Positions 1-4,713 of a stretch of 11,245 nt of DNA are shown here, in pieces (the stretch's first letter is position 1; each line of letters begins with the position of its first letter). The position numbers and the translations under genes were made by a program. Below the pieces are notes generated by a model, which saw nothing but the letters and a program-made list of their open reading frames with translations, was not told the origin of the DNA and ran no database searches. Source of the DNA: Negativicoccus succinicivorans (GTDB taxonomy: Bacteria; Bacillota; Negativicutes; Veillonellales; Negativicoccaceae); the NCBI RefSeq assembly GCF_018373335.1, contig NZ_JAHAHH010000043.1:1-11245 (forward strand). The letters are read 5' to 3'.

Positions 1-1
1 C

Positions 2-850
2 GATGTCAATCTTTCGGATCGTACCATTATGAGTTTTCTCGGCGCGTTCGGCGCGCGTGTCGTCGGCTCTATCGCCGCGATGATGATTCCGATTCCGGGC
101 GTCGGTTTGCCGGTCGCCGTTTCCGTCACCTACGGCGTCGGTCGTGTGGCGCAGTCGTGGATTAAAGACGGCTTGCCGCTCGATGTCAAACCCTATGTGG
201 AAAAATTTGAAGACCTGAAACAGGAAGGTCAGGAAAAAGCTGAAGAAATCGCCAACGATGTCAAAAAAGACGAGCCGTTGGGCGACGAAACGCAGAACTT
301 CATGGAAGACTATGCCGGTCAGGCCAAAGTGCACAAATTCTTGGGCACGGCCGACAAAGCGTTGACGGAATTGCTGTTGACCTTCGGTGTATCGCAGGAG
401 CAGATCGACGATAAAAAAGCGTTGGCGAAAGGTATTTTTGAAGTGACCAAAGACACGGCGGAAGAACTGGCGAGCGAAGTCAAAGAACGCGTCAGCGAAG
501 CCGGCGCCGATGCCAAATCGCGCGCGGAAGTATTGAAAGATCAGGCGCAACAAAAAGCGGGTGAAGTGAAAGAAAAATCCGTGGATTGGCAGGCTAAAGC
601 CGAAGATAAAGTAGCGGAATTAAAAGATCGCGTGCAGGAAAAAGCCGCGGAAGCCAAAGTGAAAGCCGCCGAAGTGAAAGAGGAAGCGGCCGATAAAGCG
701 GCAGAATTAAAAGAACGCGTCCAGGAAAAAGCGGCGGAAGCGAAAGAGAAGGCTGCGGAAGCGAAGGAAGAAGCAGCGGATAAAGCGGCGGAATTAAAAG
801 ATAAAGTCGAAGACCGCGCGGAAGAAATTAAAGAAGAACAGAAACATTAA
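2..850 (+). CDS. 5'-truncated membrane-associated protein with LEA-like Ala/Lys/Glu-rich tail (possible DUF697/YcjF-type C-terminus)
   Basis: The reading frame is open back to the window edge, and the first ATG (29) has no Shine-Dalgarno sequence before it, so the true start probably lies upstream and this is a C-terminal piece. Counting from ATG 29, residues about 8-45 form a hydrophobic, glycine-rich hairpin with a PIPGVGLP turn followed by a YGVGR segment. This resembles the end of DUF697/YcjF-type domains often attached to GTPases (inference, from memory of the family). Residues about 55-135 are acidic and helical. From about 150 to the end the protein is almost all Ala, Lys and Glu, with repeats such as KAAELKERVQEKAAEAK, like group 3 LEA or apolipophorin-type amphipathic helices. 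The tail contains an 87-bp tandem repeat, listed separately. It probably lies along a membrane or acts as a hydrophilic stress-protective segment; the actual function is unknown. The next gene has the same composition. Confidence 0.72.
   Translation, partial: DVNLSDRTIMSFLGAFGARVVGSIAAMMIPIPGVGLPVAVSVTYGVGRVAQSWIKDGLPLDVKPYVEKFEDLKQEGQEKAEEIANDVKKDEPLGDETQNFMEDYAGQAKVHKFLGTADKALTELLLTFGVSQEQIDDKKALAKGIFEVTKDTAEELASEVKERVSEAGADAKSRAEVLKDQAQQKAGEVKEKSVDWQAKAEDKVAELKDRVQEKAAEAKVKAAEVKEEAADKAAELKERVQEKAAEAKEKAAEAKEEAADKAAELKDKVEDRAEEIKEEQKH
611..850 (+). repeat. In-frame 87-bp tandem repeat (29-residue unit), about 2.7 copies
   Basis: Copies begin at about 611, 698 and 785; the last is partial and runs into the stop codon. 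Each unit encodes 29 residues, roughly AAELKxRVQEK followed by two AAEAKxK heptads and AADK, that is 11+7+7+4 residues. The DNA copies are similar but not identical (for example gccgcggaagcc against gcggcggaagcg), so they are an older duplication with synonymous drift, not a recent one. Confidence 0.85.
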
Positions 851-861
851 AAGCGATTACT

Positions 862-896
862 GCGGAAGGTCCGAGCATACGCGCGTGACCTTCCGC
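862..896 (+). other. 10-bp inverted repeat (hairpin) between two LEA-like genes
   Basis: GCGGAAGGTC (862-871) is the perfect reverse complement of GACCTTCCGC (887-896), with a 15-nt loop. An A-rich stretch follows on the + strand instead of a T-run, so it is not a canonical intrinsic terminator in that direction. It could slow transcription, stabilise the upstream mRNA end, or be a protein site. Confidence 0.6.
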
Positions 897-923
897 AAAA
901 GAAAACGCGAATGAAAGCAGAGA

Positions 924-929
924 TATAAT
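924..929 (+). promoter_or_regulatory. Possible -10 element (TATAAT) before the small LEA-like gene
   Basis: A perfect TATAAT lies 45 bases upstream of ATG 975. No convincing -35 box is present 16-18 bases before it and there is no TG extension, so it may be weak, activator-dependent or a chance match. Confidence 0.3.
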
Positions 930-974
930 GACATCGCGTTGGGACACGGGCACGGCCCGAGGGGAGGAACTCTG

Positions 975-1211
975 ATGAGCGACTTGGATAACATGAAAAT
1001 GAAAGCCGAAGCAAAAGCGGAAGAACTGGCCGCTAAAGCCAGATACGAAGCGGAAAAGGCGGAGCCGGACGGCGGCGAATTGGCCGATAAAGCGAAAGCG
1101 AAAGCGGACGAATACGGCGCGAAAGCGAAAGGCGCGTATGCCGACGCTAAACAAAGCGTCGAAGACGCGGCGGAAAAGGTTAAACAGGAAATTCACGAAG
1201 CCACGAAGTAA
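975..1211 (+). CDS. Small Lys/Ala/Glu-rich LEA-like protein, 78 aa
   Basis: The start is set at ATG 975 because GGGGAGGAA (961-969) sits at ideal distance before it; the in-frame ATG at 939 has no ribosome site and would put the Shine-Dalgarno inside the gene. The protein begins MSDLDNMKMKAEAKAEEL and consists almost wholly of Ala, Lys, Glu and Asp in amphipathic helix-forming repeats (KAKAKADEYGAKAKGAYADAK). It has no cysteine, tryptophan, signal peptide or membrane segment, so it is likely cytoplasmic, soluble and possibly disordered until bound. The composition matches the tail of the preceding gene and resembles group 3 LEA, CsbD-like or YtxH-like stress proteins, but no specific family signature can be seen. 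The DUF1232 gene follows 14 bases later, so the two are probably co-transcribed. The coding status is well supported; the function is unknown. Confidence 0.75.
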   Translation: MSDLDNMKMKAEAKAEELAAKARYEAEKAEPDGGELADKAKAKADEYGAKAKGAYADAKQSVEDAAEKVKQEIHEATK

Positions 1212-1225
1212 GGGGGAACATCTCT

Positions 1226-1555
1226 ATGGGAAGATTGTTCAAACTCTTATTCCGTATGTATTCGGCCAAAAAGTTTTTCGGCTACTTCGGAACGCTGGGT
1301 AAAAGAGCGGGATTCTTGCGTCAGGCGATTGTCTTGTTTTATTGTTTGCGTGACTCGCGGACGCCGAATTTTGTACGCCTTGCCATTTTAGGGGCGCTGG
1401 GGTATATGATTACGCCGGGCGACCTCTTGCCGGATTTTATTGCGGGCATCGGCTGGTTGGATGATGCGGCGGTCGTCGCCGGCGCCATGAAAATTGCCGA
1501 TAAATATATCCGACCGGAACACGTGATAAAAGCCAAGAAATTTTTTCCGGGTTGA
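1226..1555 (+). CDS. DUF1232 (YkvA-like) membrane-associated protein, 109 aa
   Basis: The ATG at 1226 is preceded by AAGGGGGAA (1210-1218). The signature of DUF1232 is clear at about residues 45-85: TPNFVRLAILGALGYMITPGDLLPDF followed by GWLDDAAVV. In this family a hydrophobic helix leads into the conserved Y-hydrophobic-x-P-x-DLxPD turn and a second helix with a DD pair. The basic N-terminus (GRLFKLLFRMYSAKKFF) would suit interaction with membrane lipids. Family members are widespread in Firmicutes and of unknown biochemical role. It ends the left gene group and is followed directly by an intrinsic terminator. Pairing with the LEA-like genes suggests an envelope or stress role, which is inference. 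The family call is confident. Confidence 0.85.
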   Translation: MGRLFKLLFRMYSAKKFFGYFGTLGKRAGFLRQAIVLFYCLRDSRTPNFVRLAILGALGYMITPGDLLPDFIAGIGWLDDAAVVAGAMKIADKYIRPEHVIKAKKFFPG

Positions 1556-1557
1556 GA

Positions 1558-1593
1558 AAAAGCGCTTACCTTTGGGTAAGCGCTTTTGTTTTG
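1558..1593. terminator. Bidirectional intrinsic terminator between convergent genes
   Basis: The stem AAAAGCGCTTACC (1558-1570) pairs with GGTAAGCGCTTTT (1575-1587) around a TTTG loop. On the + strand it ends in a T-rich run (TTTTGTTTTGT). On the minus strand the complementary end gives five T residues, so it can serve both the DUF1232 gene and the minus-strand zinc-ribbon gene. Confidence 0.92.
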
Positions 1594-1625
1594 TCGGCGA
1601 GTCATATACCGACGGCGGTATCAAC

Positions 1626-1820
1626 TTATTTCCTTTGATCAGGATCGCGCGGCACGAGCGGCGGCAGACCGGGTAGGGTTCGCCGACGCCTTTGGCCGCG
1701 ATCGAGATCATAGGGGATCACGGCGCTGCAACCGACACAGCGAATGCGTCCGCGCCGACGTTCCACCTGACTTTGAAAAAGAGTCAGTTCTTTTTTGCAG
1801 TAAGGGCAAATGATCATCAT
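1626..1820 (-). CDS. Small zinc-ribbon protein, 64 aa
   Basis: It is read on the minus strand. A GAGGAA ribosome site (1827-1832) stands before two adjacent ATG codons at 1820 and 1817, and a plausible promoter lies upstream, so a start here is preferred over the longer open frame to 1886, which would run through the promoter. The protein starts MMIICPYCKKEL and has CxxC pairs at C5/C8 and C28/C31, spaced by 19 residues, as in zinc ribbons of the MJ0042 or rubredoxin-knuckle type. The middle and end are strongly basic (ERRRGRIRC, GQRRRR) and the last 15 residues are proline-rich, which suggests nucleic acid binding or a protein adaptor. No enzyme domain is present. It is the only minus-strand gene in the window and stands alone between a bidirectional terminator and a divergent promoter. 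The precise family and role are not recognised. Confidence 0.68.
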   Translation of the reverse strand: MMIICPYCKKELTLFQSQVERRRGRIRCVGCSAVIPYDLDRGQRRRRTLPGLPPLVPRDPDQRK

Positions 1821-1844
1821 GGCAAGTTCCTCGTTTTTGTTTCC

Positions 1845-1873
1845 AGTATACGCAAGCACCGTCAAAACGGCAA
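1845..1873 (-). promoter_or_regulatory. Sigma-A-type promoter for the zinc-ribbon gene
   Basis: On the minus strand, TTGCCG (1873-1868) and TATACT (1850-1845) are separated by 17 bases. The predicted start of transcription is near 1838, giving a leader of under 20 bases that contains the GAGGAA site. Confidence 0.55.
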
Positions 1874-1879
1874 GTTTCT

Positions 1880-1908
1880 TTGACATTCCGCGGGCGCGCG
1901 ACTACAAT
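1880..1908 (+). promoter_or_regulatory. Strong sigma-A promoter for the thioesterase-murI operon
   Basis: TTGACA (1880-1885) and TACAAT (1903-1908) are separated by exactly 17 bases. The predicted start is near 1915. Its -35 box lies six bases from the -35 of the divergent minus-strand promoter, so the two polymerase sites nearly touch. Confidence 0.85.
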
Positions 1909-1951
1909 AAATAGTATTATGAGTATGAATAAGAAATAAAGGATGATGATT

Positions 1952-2371
1952 ATGTTTTCCTATCCCGTACGGGTACGTTTTTATCACACGGACGGCATGC
2001 AGGTTACGCACCATGCTAACTATATTTTATGGTTTGAAGCCGCGCGTGTGGAGTTTTTTCGTCAGGCGGGCATTCCGCTCGGCGACATGATGCGTGATGA
2101 AATCGTCTTTCCGATTTTACATGTGGAAGTGGATTACCACCATTCATCGTATTATGATGATGAGCTTGAAGTTCGTGCGAAACTCATCAAGCTGACGAGG
2201 GCGCAAATCGTCTTCGCGTATGAAATCGTGCGTCCGAAAGACGGCGCGACCATTGTCACGGGCAAGACGAAAGGTACTTTTACATCGGTCGAAACGGGCA
2301 AAATCATACGCTTGCCGATGAAATACTATGATGGTTTGCAGGCGATGATGGAGTCGGAGGATGCCGAATGA
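1952..2371 (+). CDS. Hotdog-fold acyl-CoA thioesterase, YbgC/FadM family, 139 aa
   Basis: The protein hydrolyses acyl-CoA thioesters in the cytoplasm by family analogy; chain length and physiological substrate cannot be read from sequence. The N-terminal signature is YPVRVRFYHTDGMQVTHHANY, with the Asp of HTDGMQ in the catalytic position of the YbgC/4-hydroxybenzoyl-CoA thioesterase family, followed by the long hotdog helix (ILWFEAARVEFFRQAGI). The length is typical. Three in-frame ATG codons lie close together (1943, 1946, 1952). AAAGGA (1938-1943) is best placed for 1952, since it overlaps the first one, and the protein then starts MFSYPVRV. It is the first gene of an operon driven by the promoter at 1880. 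Its stop overlaps the murI start (ATGA), so translation is probably coupled. Confidence 0.9.
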   Translation: MFSYPVRVRFYHTDGMQVTHHANYILWFEAARVEFFRQAGIPLGDMMRDEIVFPILHVEVDYHHSSYYDDELEVRAKLIKLTRAQIVFAYEIVRPKDGATIVTGKTKGTFTSVETGKIIRLPMKYYDGLQAMMESEDAE

Positions 2372-3111
2372 TCGGCGTTATCGATTCCGGCGTGGGCGGT
2401 CTTTCCGTATTGAAAGAGTTACGGCAGGCGATGCCGCAGGCGGATTTTTTCTACTTGGGCGACACCGCGCGCAATCCCTACGGTACGCGAACGCCGGAGG
2501 AAATTAAAAAGTACTCTCTGCAGTTGGGGAAATGGTTGTTGGCGCAAGAAGTGACGGGACTGGTAATCGCCTGCAATACGATTACGGTGCAGGCGCTGGA
2601 TTTGCTGCGACGCGCATTGTCCATGCCGGTAATCGGCATGCAGACGGATGTCGCGTTGTGGCCCGCGGAAAAACGCGTGGCCGTGTTCGCGACGCCGGCG
2701 ACGATCGCCAAGGGGAATTACCAGCAATCGTTGGCCAAGCGCTATCCGACAGTCGATGTGGTGGCGCACGCATGCCCCGGCTTGGCTTCGGCGATTGAAC
2801 ACAACCGCCGTGAAGAGATCGGGCAGCTGCTGGAAGAATGCCGTCCGTTACTTTCTGAATGTGACGCGGCGATTCTCGGTTGCACGCATTATCCGCTGAT
2901 CATAAGCGATTGGCAGAAACTTTCCCCGTCGTGCCGATTCATTGATCCGGCGCAGGCGACGGCGAAAGCGGCTCGTCACGCGTTGGGCGAGCAGGCGCAA
3001 GGCAGCGGCCGAACAGAGTATACATTTACGCAGGAAGGCCGCGCGGCCATGTGGGTTTCCCGCTTATTCGGACCGAACGTCGCGGCCCGTCAAGTGACGA
3101 TCGAGGAGTGA
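2368..3111 (+). CDS. murI: Glutamate racemase, 247 aa
   Basis: It interconverts L- and D-glutamate, supplying D-Glu for peptidoglycan in the cytoplasm. The N-terminus MIGVIDSGVGGLSVL carries the conserved DSGxGG motif (D6, S7), followed by FFYLGDTARNPYG. The two catalytic cysteines are visible: C69 in IACNT and C172 in GCTHYP. At 247 residues it is slightly shorter than the usual 260-270. The segment after the first cysteine is divergent: GMQTDVALWP stands where many racemases have GVIEPGA, and the ATP-xxI-xxGxY stretch is kept. The start at ATG 2368 has GGAGG seven bases before it and overlaps the thioesterase stop. The next gene follows after seven bases. A divergent or broad aspartate/glutamate racemase is the only real alternative. 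Confidence 0.93.
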   Translation: MIGVIDSGVGGLSVLKELRQAMPQADFFYLGDTARNPYGTRTPEEIKKYSLQLGKWLLAQEVTGLVIACNTITVQALDLLRRALSMPVIGMQTDVALWPAEKRVAVFATPATIAKGNYQQSLAKRYPTVDVVAHACPGLASAIEHNRREEIGQLLEECRPLLSECDAAILGCTHYPLIISDWQKLSPSCRFIDPAQATAKAARHALGEQAQGSGRTEYTFTQEGRAAMWVSRLFGPNVAARQVTIEE

Positions 3112-3118
3112 AGCAAAC

Positions 3119-3715
3119 ATGTGGGGCTATTACTTACTGAATATTATTATTGCCGTTCTTATTATTATCGCCGTCGTGCAGCTGTTGGCGGCGTTGCATG
3201 CGGCGCAGCAGGGAGACGCGAAGTGGAAGGTATTCTTCCCCGGCGCGCGCCGCGCTGAACGCAAAGGCTATCGTCGCGCCGTTCCGCAACCGCCGCTGGC
3301 CGTTACGAAGGTGACGCCGACGGAAGTGACGTTTACGATCGAAGCGGTATTACGCAATATCGGGCGTCAACAGGGGACCGTGATGGATTGCTTCCCGCGC
3401 GCCTATTTGCCGCGGGAGCAGTATCCTTCATTACGCGTCGATACCTTCTTATCGCGAGCGGATGAACCGCGCGATGACGGGTATTGGGAAGCGTATCTCG
3501 TGCCGCGCAAAAAAGAAGTGGCAATGAATGTTGTCGTCACCCTGTGTTCATCGGACGGTCCGATCGCTACGGCCATTGGTGATCTTGGGGAATTTCCGAT
3601 GGATGTAATTTACAATGTGTACGGACGCAGCGATGCCCGTTATGAACGCACCCGCTTCGTCGTTTCCGGTGCGAATTTGCGCCAGGCGCTGTTGCAGGAG
3701 AAAGGGGTACGCTGA
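3119..3715 (+). CDS. Membrane-anchored protein of unknown function, 198 aa
   Basis: I do not recognise this family. A single hydrophobic helix occupies residues about 5-28 (LLNIIIAVLIIIAVVQLLAAL). The N-terminus before it is uncharged, while many Lys and Arg follow (AKWKVFFPGARRAERKGYRR), so the positive-inside rule predicts that the rest faces the cytoplasm. Residues about 60-140 have alternating hydrophobic and polar strands (KVTPTEVTFTIEAVL, EVAMNVVVTLCSS) that suggest a beta-sandwich. There is no signal-peptidase site, lipobox or catalytic motif. GAGGAG lies ten bases before ATG 3119, inside the murI end. The stop codon overlaps the start of the CofE-like ligase gene (TGATG), so the two are very likely translationally coupled and may work together. 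A membrane tether for that ligase is a reasonable but untested idea. Confidence 0.8.
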   Translation: MWGYYLLNIIIAVLIIIAVVQLLAALHAAQQGDAKWKVFFPGARRAERKGYRRAVPQPPLAVTKVTPTEVTFTIEAVLRNIGRQQGTVMDCFPRAYLPREQYPSLRVDTFLSRADEPRDDGYWEAYLVPRKKEVAMNVVVTLCSSDGPIATAIGDLGEFPMDVIYNVYGRSDARYERTRFVVSGANLRQALLQEKGVR

Positions 3716-4440
3716 TGAACGAACAGATGAAACTCATCCCGATTCCGACGCGCATTTTGACGGCGGCGGACGACATCGCCGATGTCGTATATGAGTACGG
3801 ACATTTTTTGATCGGGCCGCATGATGTGGTGTGCGTGGCGGAAAGCGTAGTCGCGATCACGCAGGGCCGCTATGTGCGTCCGGAAGATTTGAAAGTTTCC
3901 TGGCAGGCGCGATTGATGAATCGCTTTGTGCCGGCGGAAGGTTCGATGTCGACCATTTACGGCATGCAGGCCGCGATGAACGCGGAAGGCGAATGGCGCA
4001 TGCTCTTTTGGTTTATCGTCGGCTTTATCGCGAAACTATTCGGCAAACGCGGCGTATGGTATGCGCATTGCCGACAAGCGTCTCTTGTCGATGATGTCAC
4101 GGGAACGATGCCGCCGTTTGACAAATGCATCGTGTACGGCCCGGATGAAACGGATGAGGTCTGCGACGAGATCACTGACCGTCTCGGCTGCCACGGCGCC
4201 GTGATTGCCGATGTGAATGATTTGAAGAAAAGCGCGGTACTGGGCACGAGCAAAGGCATCGACGCGCAGGAAATCGCCCGCCTTTTGATCGACAATCCGT
4301 TCGGCAACGCCAGCCAAAAAACACCGATTGTCGTCATTCAAAATTATTCCGTCGGGAAGGCTCGGCCGGCGATTCCGCAAGATTCGTTCACCGATACATT
4401 ACCGCCGCCCTTGCCGCCGCTTGACAAATCACAGAAATAG
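3715..4440 (+). CDS. CofE-like (F420:glutamate ligase domain) amide ligase of unknown substrate, 241 aa
   Basis: The protein belongs to the coenzyme F420-0:L-glutamate ligase fold family (CofE). In archaea and actinobacteria CofE joins L-glutamate to F420-0 through an amide bond using GTP. Features seen are PIPTRILTAADDIADVV at the start, GPHDVVCVAESVVAITQGR (about residues 34-53), GSMSTIYGMQ, then a short hydrophobic stretch (about 96-112), DDVTGTMPPFDKCIVYGPDE, and GAVIADVNDLKKSAVLGTSKGID. The length is close to CofE. Firmicutes related to this organism are not known to make F420, so the true substrate is probably different. The gene overlaps the preceding membrane-protein gene by one base and shares an operon with glutamate racemase, which fits an acid-amide ligase acting on glutamate, but this is inference. 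Its last codons contain the thrS promoter. Confidence 0.82.
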   Translation: MNEQMKLIPIPTRILTAADDIADVVYEYGHFLIGPHDVVCVAESVVAITQGRYVRPEDLKVSWQARLMNRFVPAEGSMSTIYGMQAAMNAEGEWRMLFWFIVGFIAKLFGKRGVWYAHCRQASLVDDVTGTMPPFDKCIVYGPDETDEVCDEITDRLGCHGAVIADVNDLKKSAVLGTSKGIDAQEIARLLIDNPFGNASQKTPIVVIQNYSVGKARPAIPQDSFTDTLPPPLPPLDKSQK

Positions 4441-4449
4441 ACGTACAAT
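4421..4449 (+). promoter_or_regulatory. thrS promoter overlapping the 3' end of the upstream gene
   Basis: TTGACA (4421-4426) and TACAAT (4444-4449) are spaced by 17 bases, the same boxes and spacing as at 1880. The -35 lies within the last codons of the CofE-like gene and the -10 just after its stop. The predicted start is near 4456. Confidence 0.87.
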
Positions 4450-4455
4450 ACTGAC

Positions 4456-4692
4456 AATATCAAAAGATTTCAATGACCACGAAAAGGACATGACCGTCAT
4501 TGCCAGGTAACTCAAGAGAAGAGCGTCACGGCTGTAAGCGCTCGTTACCACGGTGATCGTTACCGCCTTGGAGTCGCCGTTCGGAAATGAGCGGCCGGGC
4601 CGACCCGTTATCACGATCGAGAGAATCCGTACGGATTAACTTGGGTGGAACCGCGAATTGACTTTCGTCCCATTTGGGGCGAAAGTTTTTTT
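4456..4692 (+). promoter_or_regulatory. Threonine-responsive T-box riboswitch leader of thrS
   Basis: A T-box leader binds its cognate tRNA: uncharged tRNA-Thr stabilises an antiterminator and lets thrS be transcribed. Stem I can be drawn: AAGG (4484-4487) with CCTT (4566-4569), then an internal loop, ACCGT/ACGGT (4493-4497/4550-4554), GGTAAC/GTTACC (4506-4511/4544-4549) with an AG-rich bulge (4512-4520), and GAGCG/CGCTC (4521-4525/4539-4543). The loop's 3' strand ends TTACCG, giving specifier ACC (Thr) at 4562-4564 followed by a purine. Stem III is ATCC-GTAC-GGAT (4625-4636). The antiterminator is GGG (4643-4645), bulge TGGAACC (4646-4652) and GCGAA, pairing with TTCGTCCC. The A in TGGA implies a U discriminator on the tRNA. 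The secondary structure is my hand folding; the T-box identity is secure. Confidence 0.93.
4661..4692 (+). terminator. T-box regulatory terminator before thrS
   Basis: ACTTTCGTCCC (4661-4671) pairs with GGGGCGAAAGT (4676-4686) over an ATTT loop, with one G-U pair, followed by seven T residues. Its 5' arm is also the 3' part of the antiterminator, so the two structures are mutually exclusive. It would also stop read-through from the upstream operon. Confidence 0.92.
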
Positions 4693-4713
4693 ATTGCAAA
4701 AGGAGCAGATACT

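Noticed and set aside
611..850. CRISPR-like or intergenic tandem repeat
   Set aside because: The repeats are in frame, without spacers, and encode a regular helical protein tail.
939..974. N-terminal extension MGHGHGPRGGTL of the small LEA-like protein, a possible metal-binding peptide
   Set aside because: It would place the ideal GGGGAGGAA ribosome site inside the gene, and the ATG at 939 has no such site. The start at 975 explains the data better.
828..1196. Minus-strand open frame of 122 codons rich in Phe and Arg
   Set aside because: It is the antisense image of the Ala/Lys/Glu-rich gene (Lys/Glu codons become Phe/Leu/Ser in reverse). No ribosome site or promoter supports it.
1586..1883. 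Two + strand open frames opposite the zinc-ribbon gene
   Set aside because: They start in or after the terminator, have no ribosome site, and their translations lack any motif, whereas the minus-strand frame has paired CxxC motifs, a ribosome site and a promoter.
4645..4713. N-terminal extension of ThrS from an in-frame GTG
   Set aside because: These bases are the T-box bulge, antiterminator and terminator. The ATG at 4714 has AGGAG at the right distance and gives the normal TGS-domain start.
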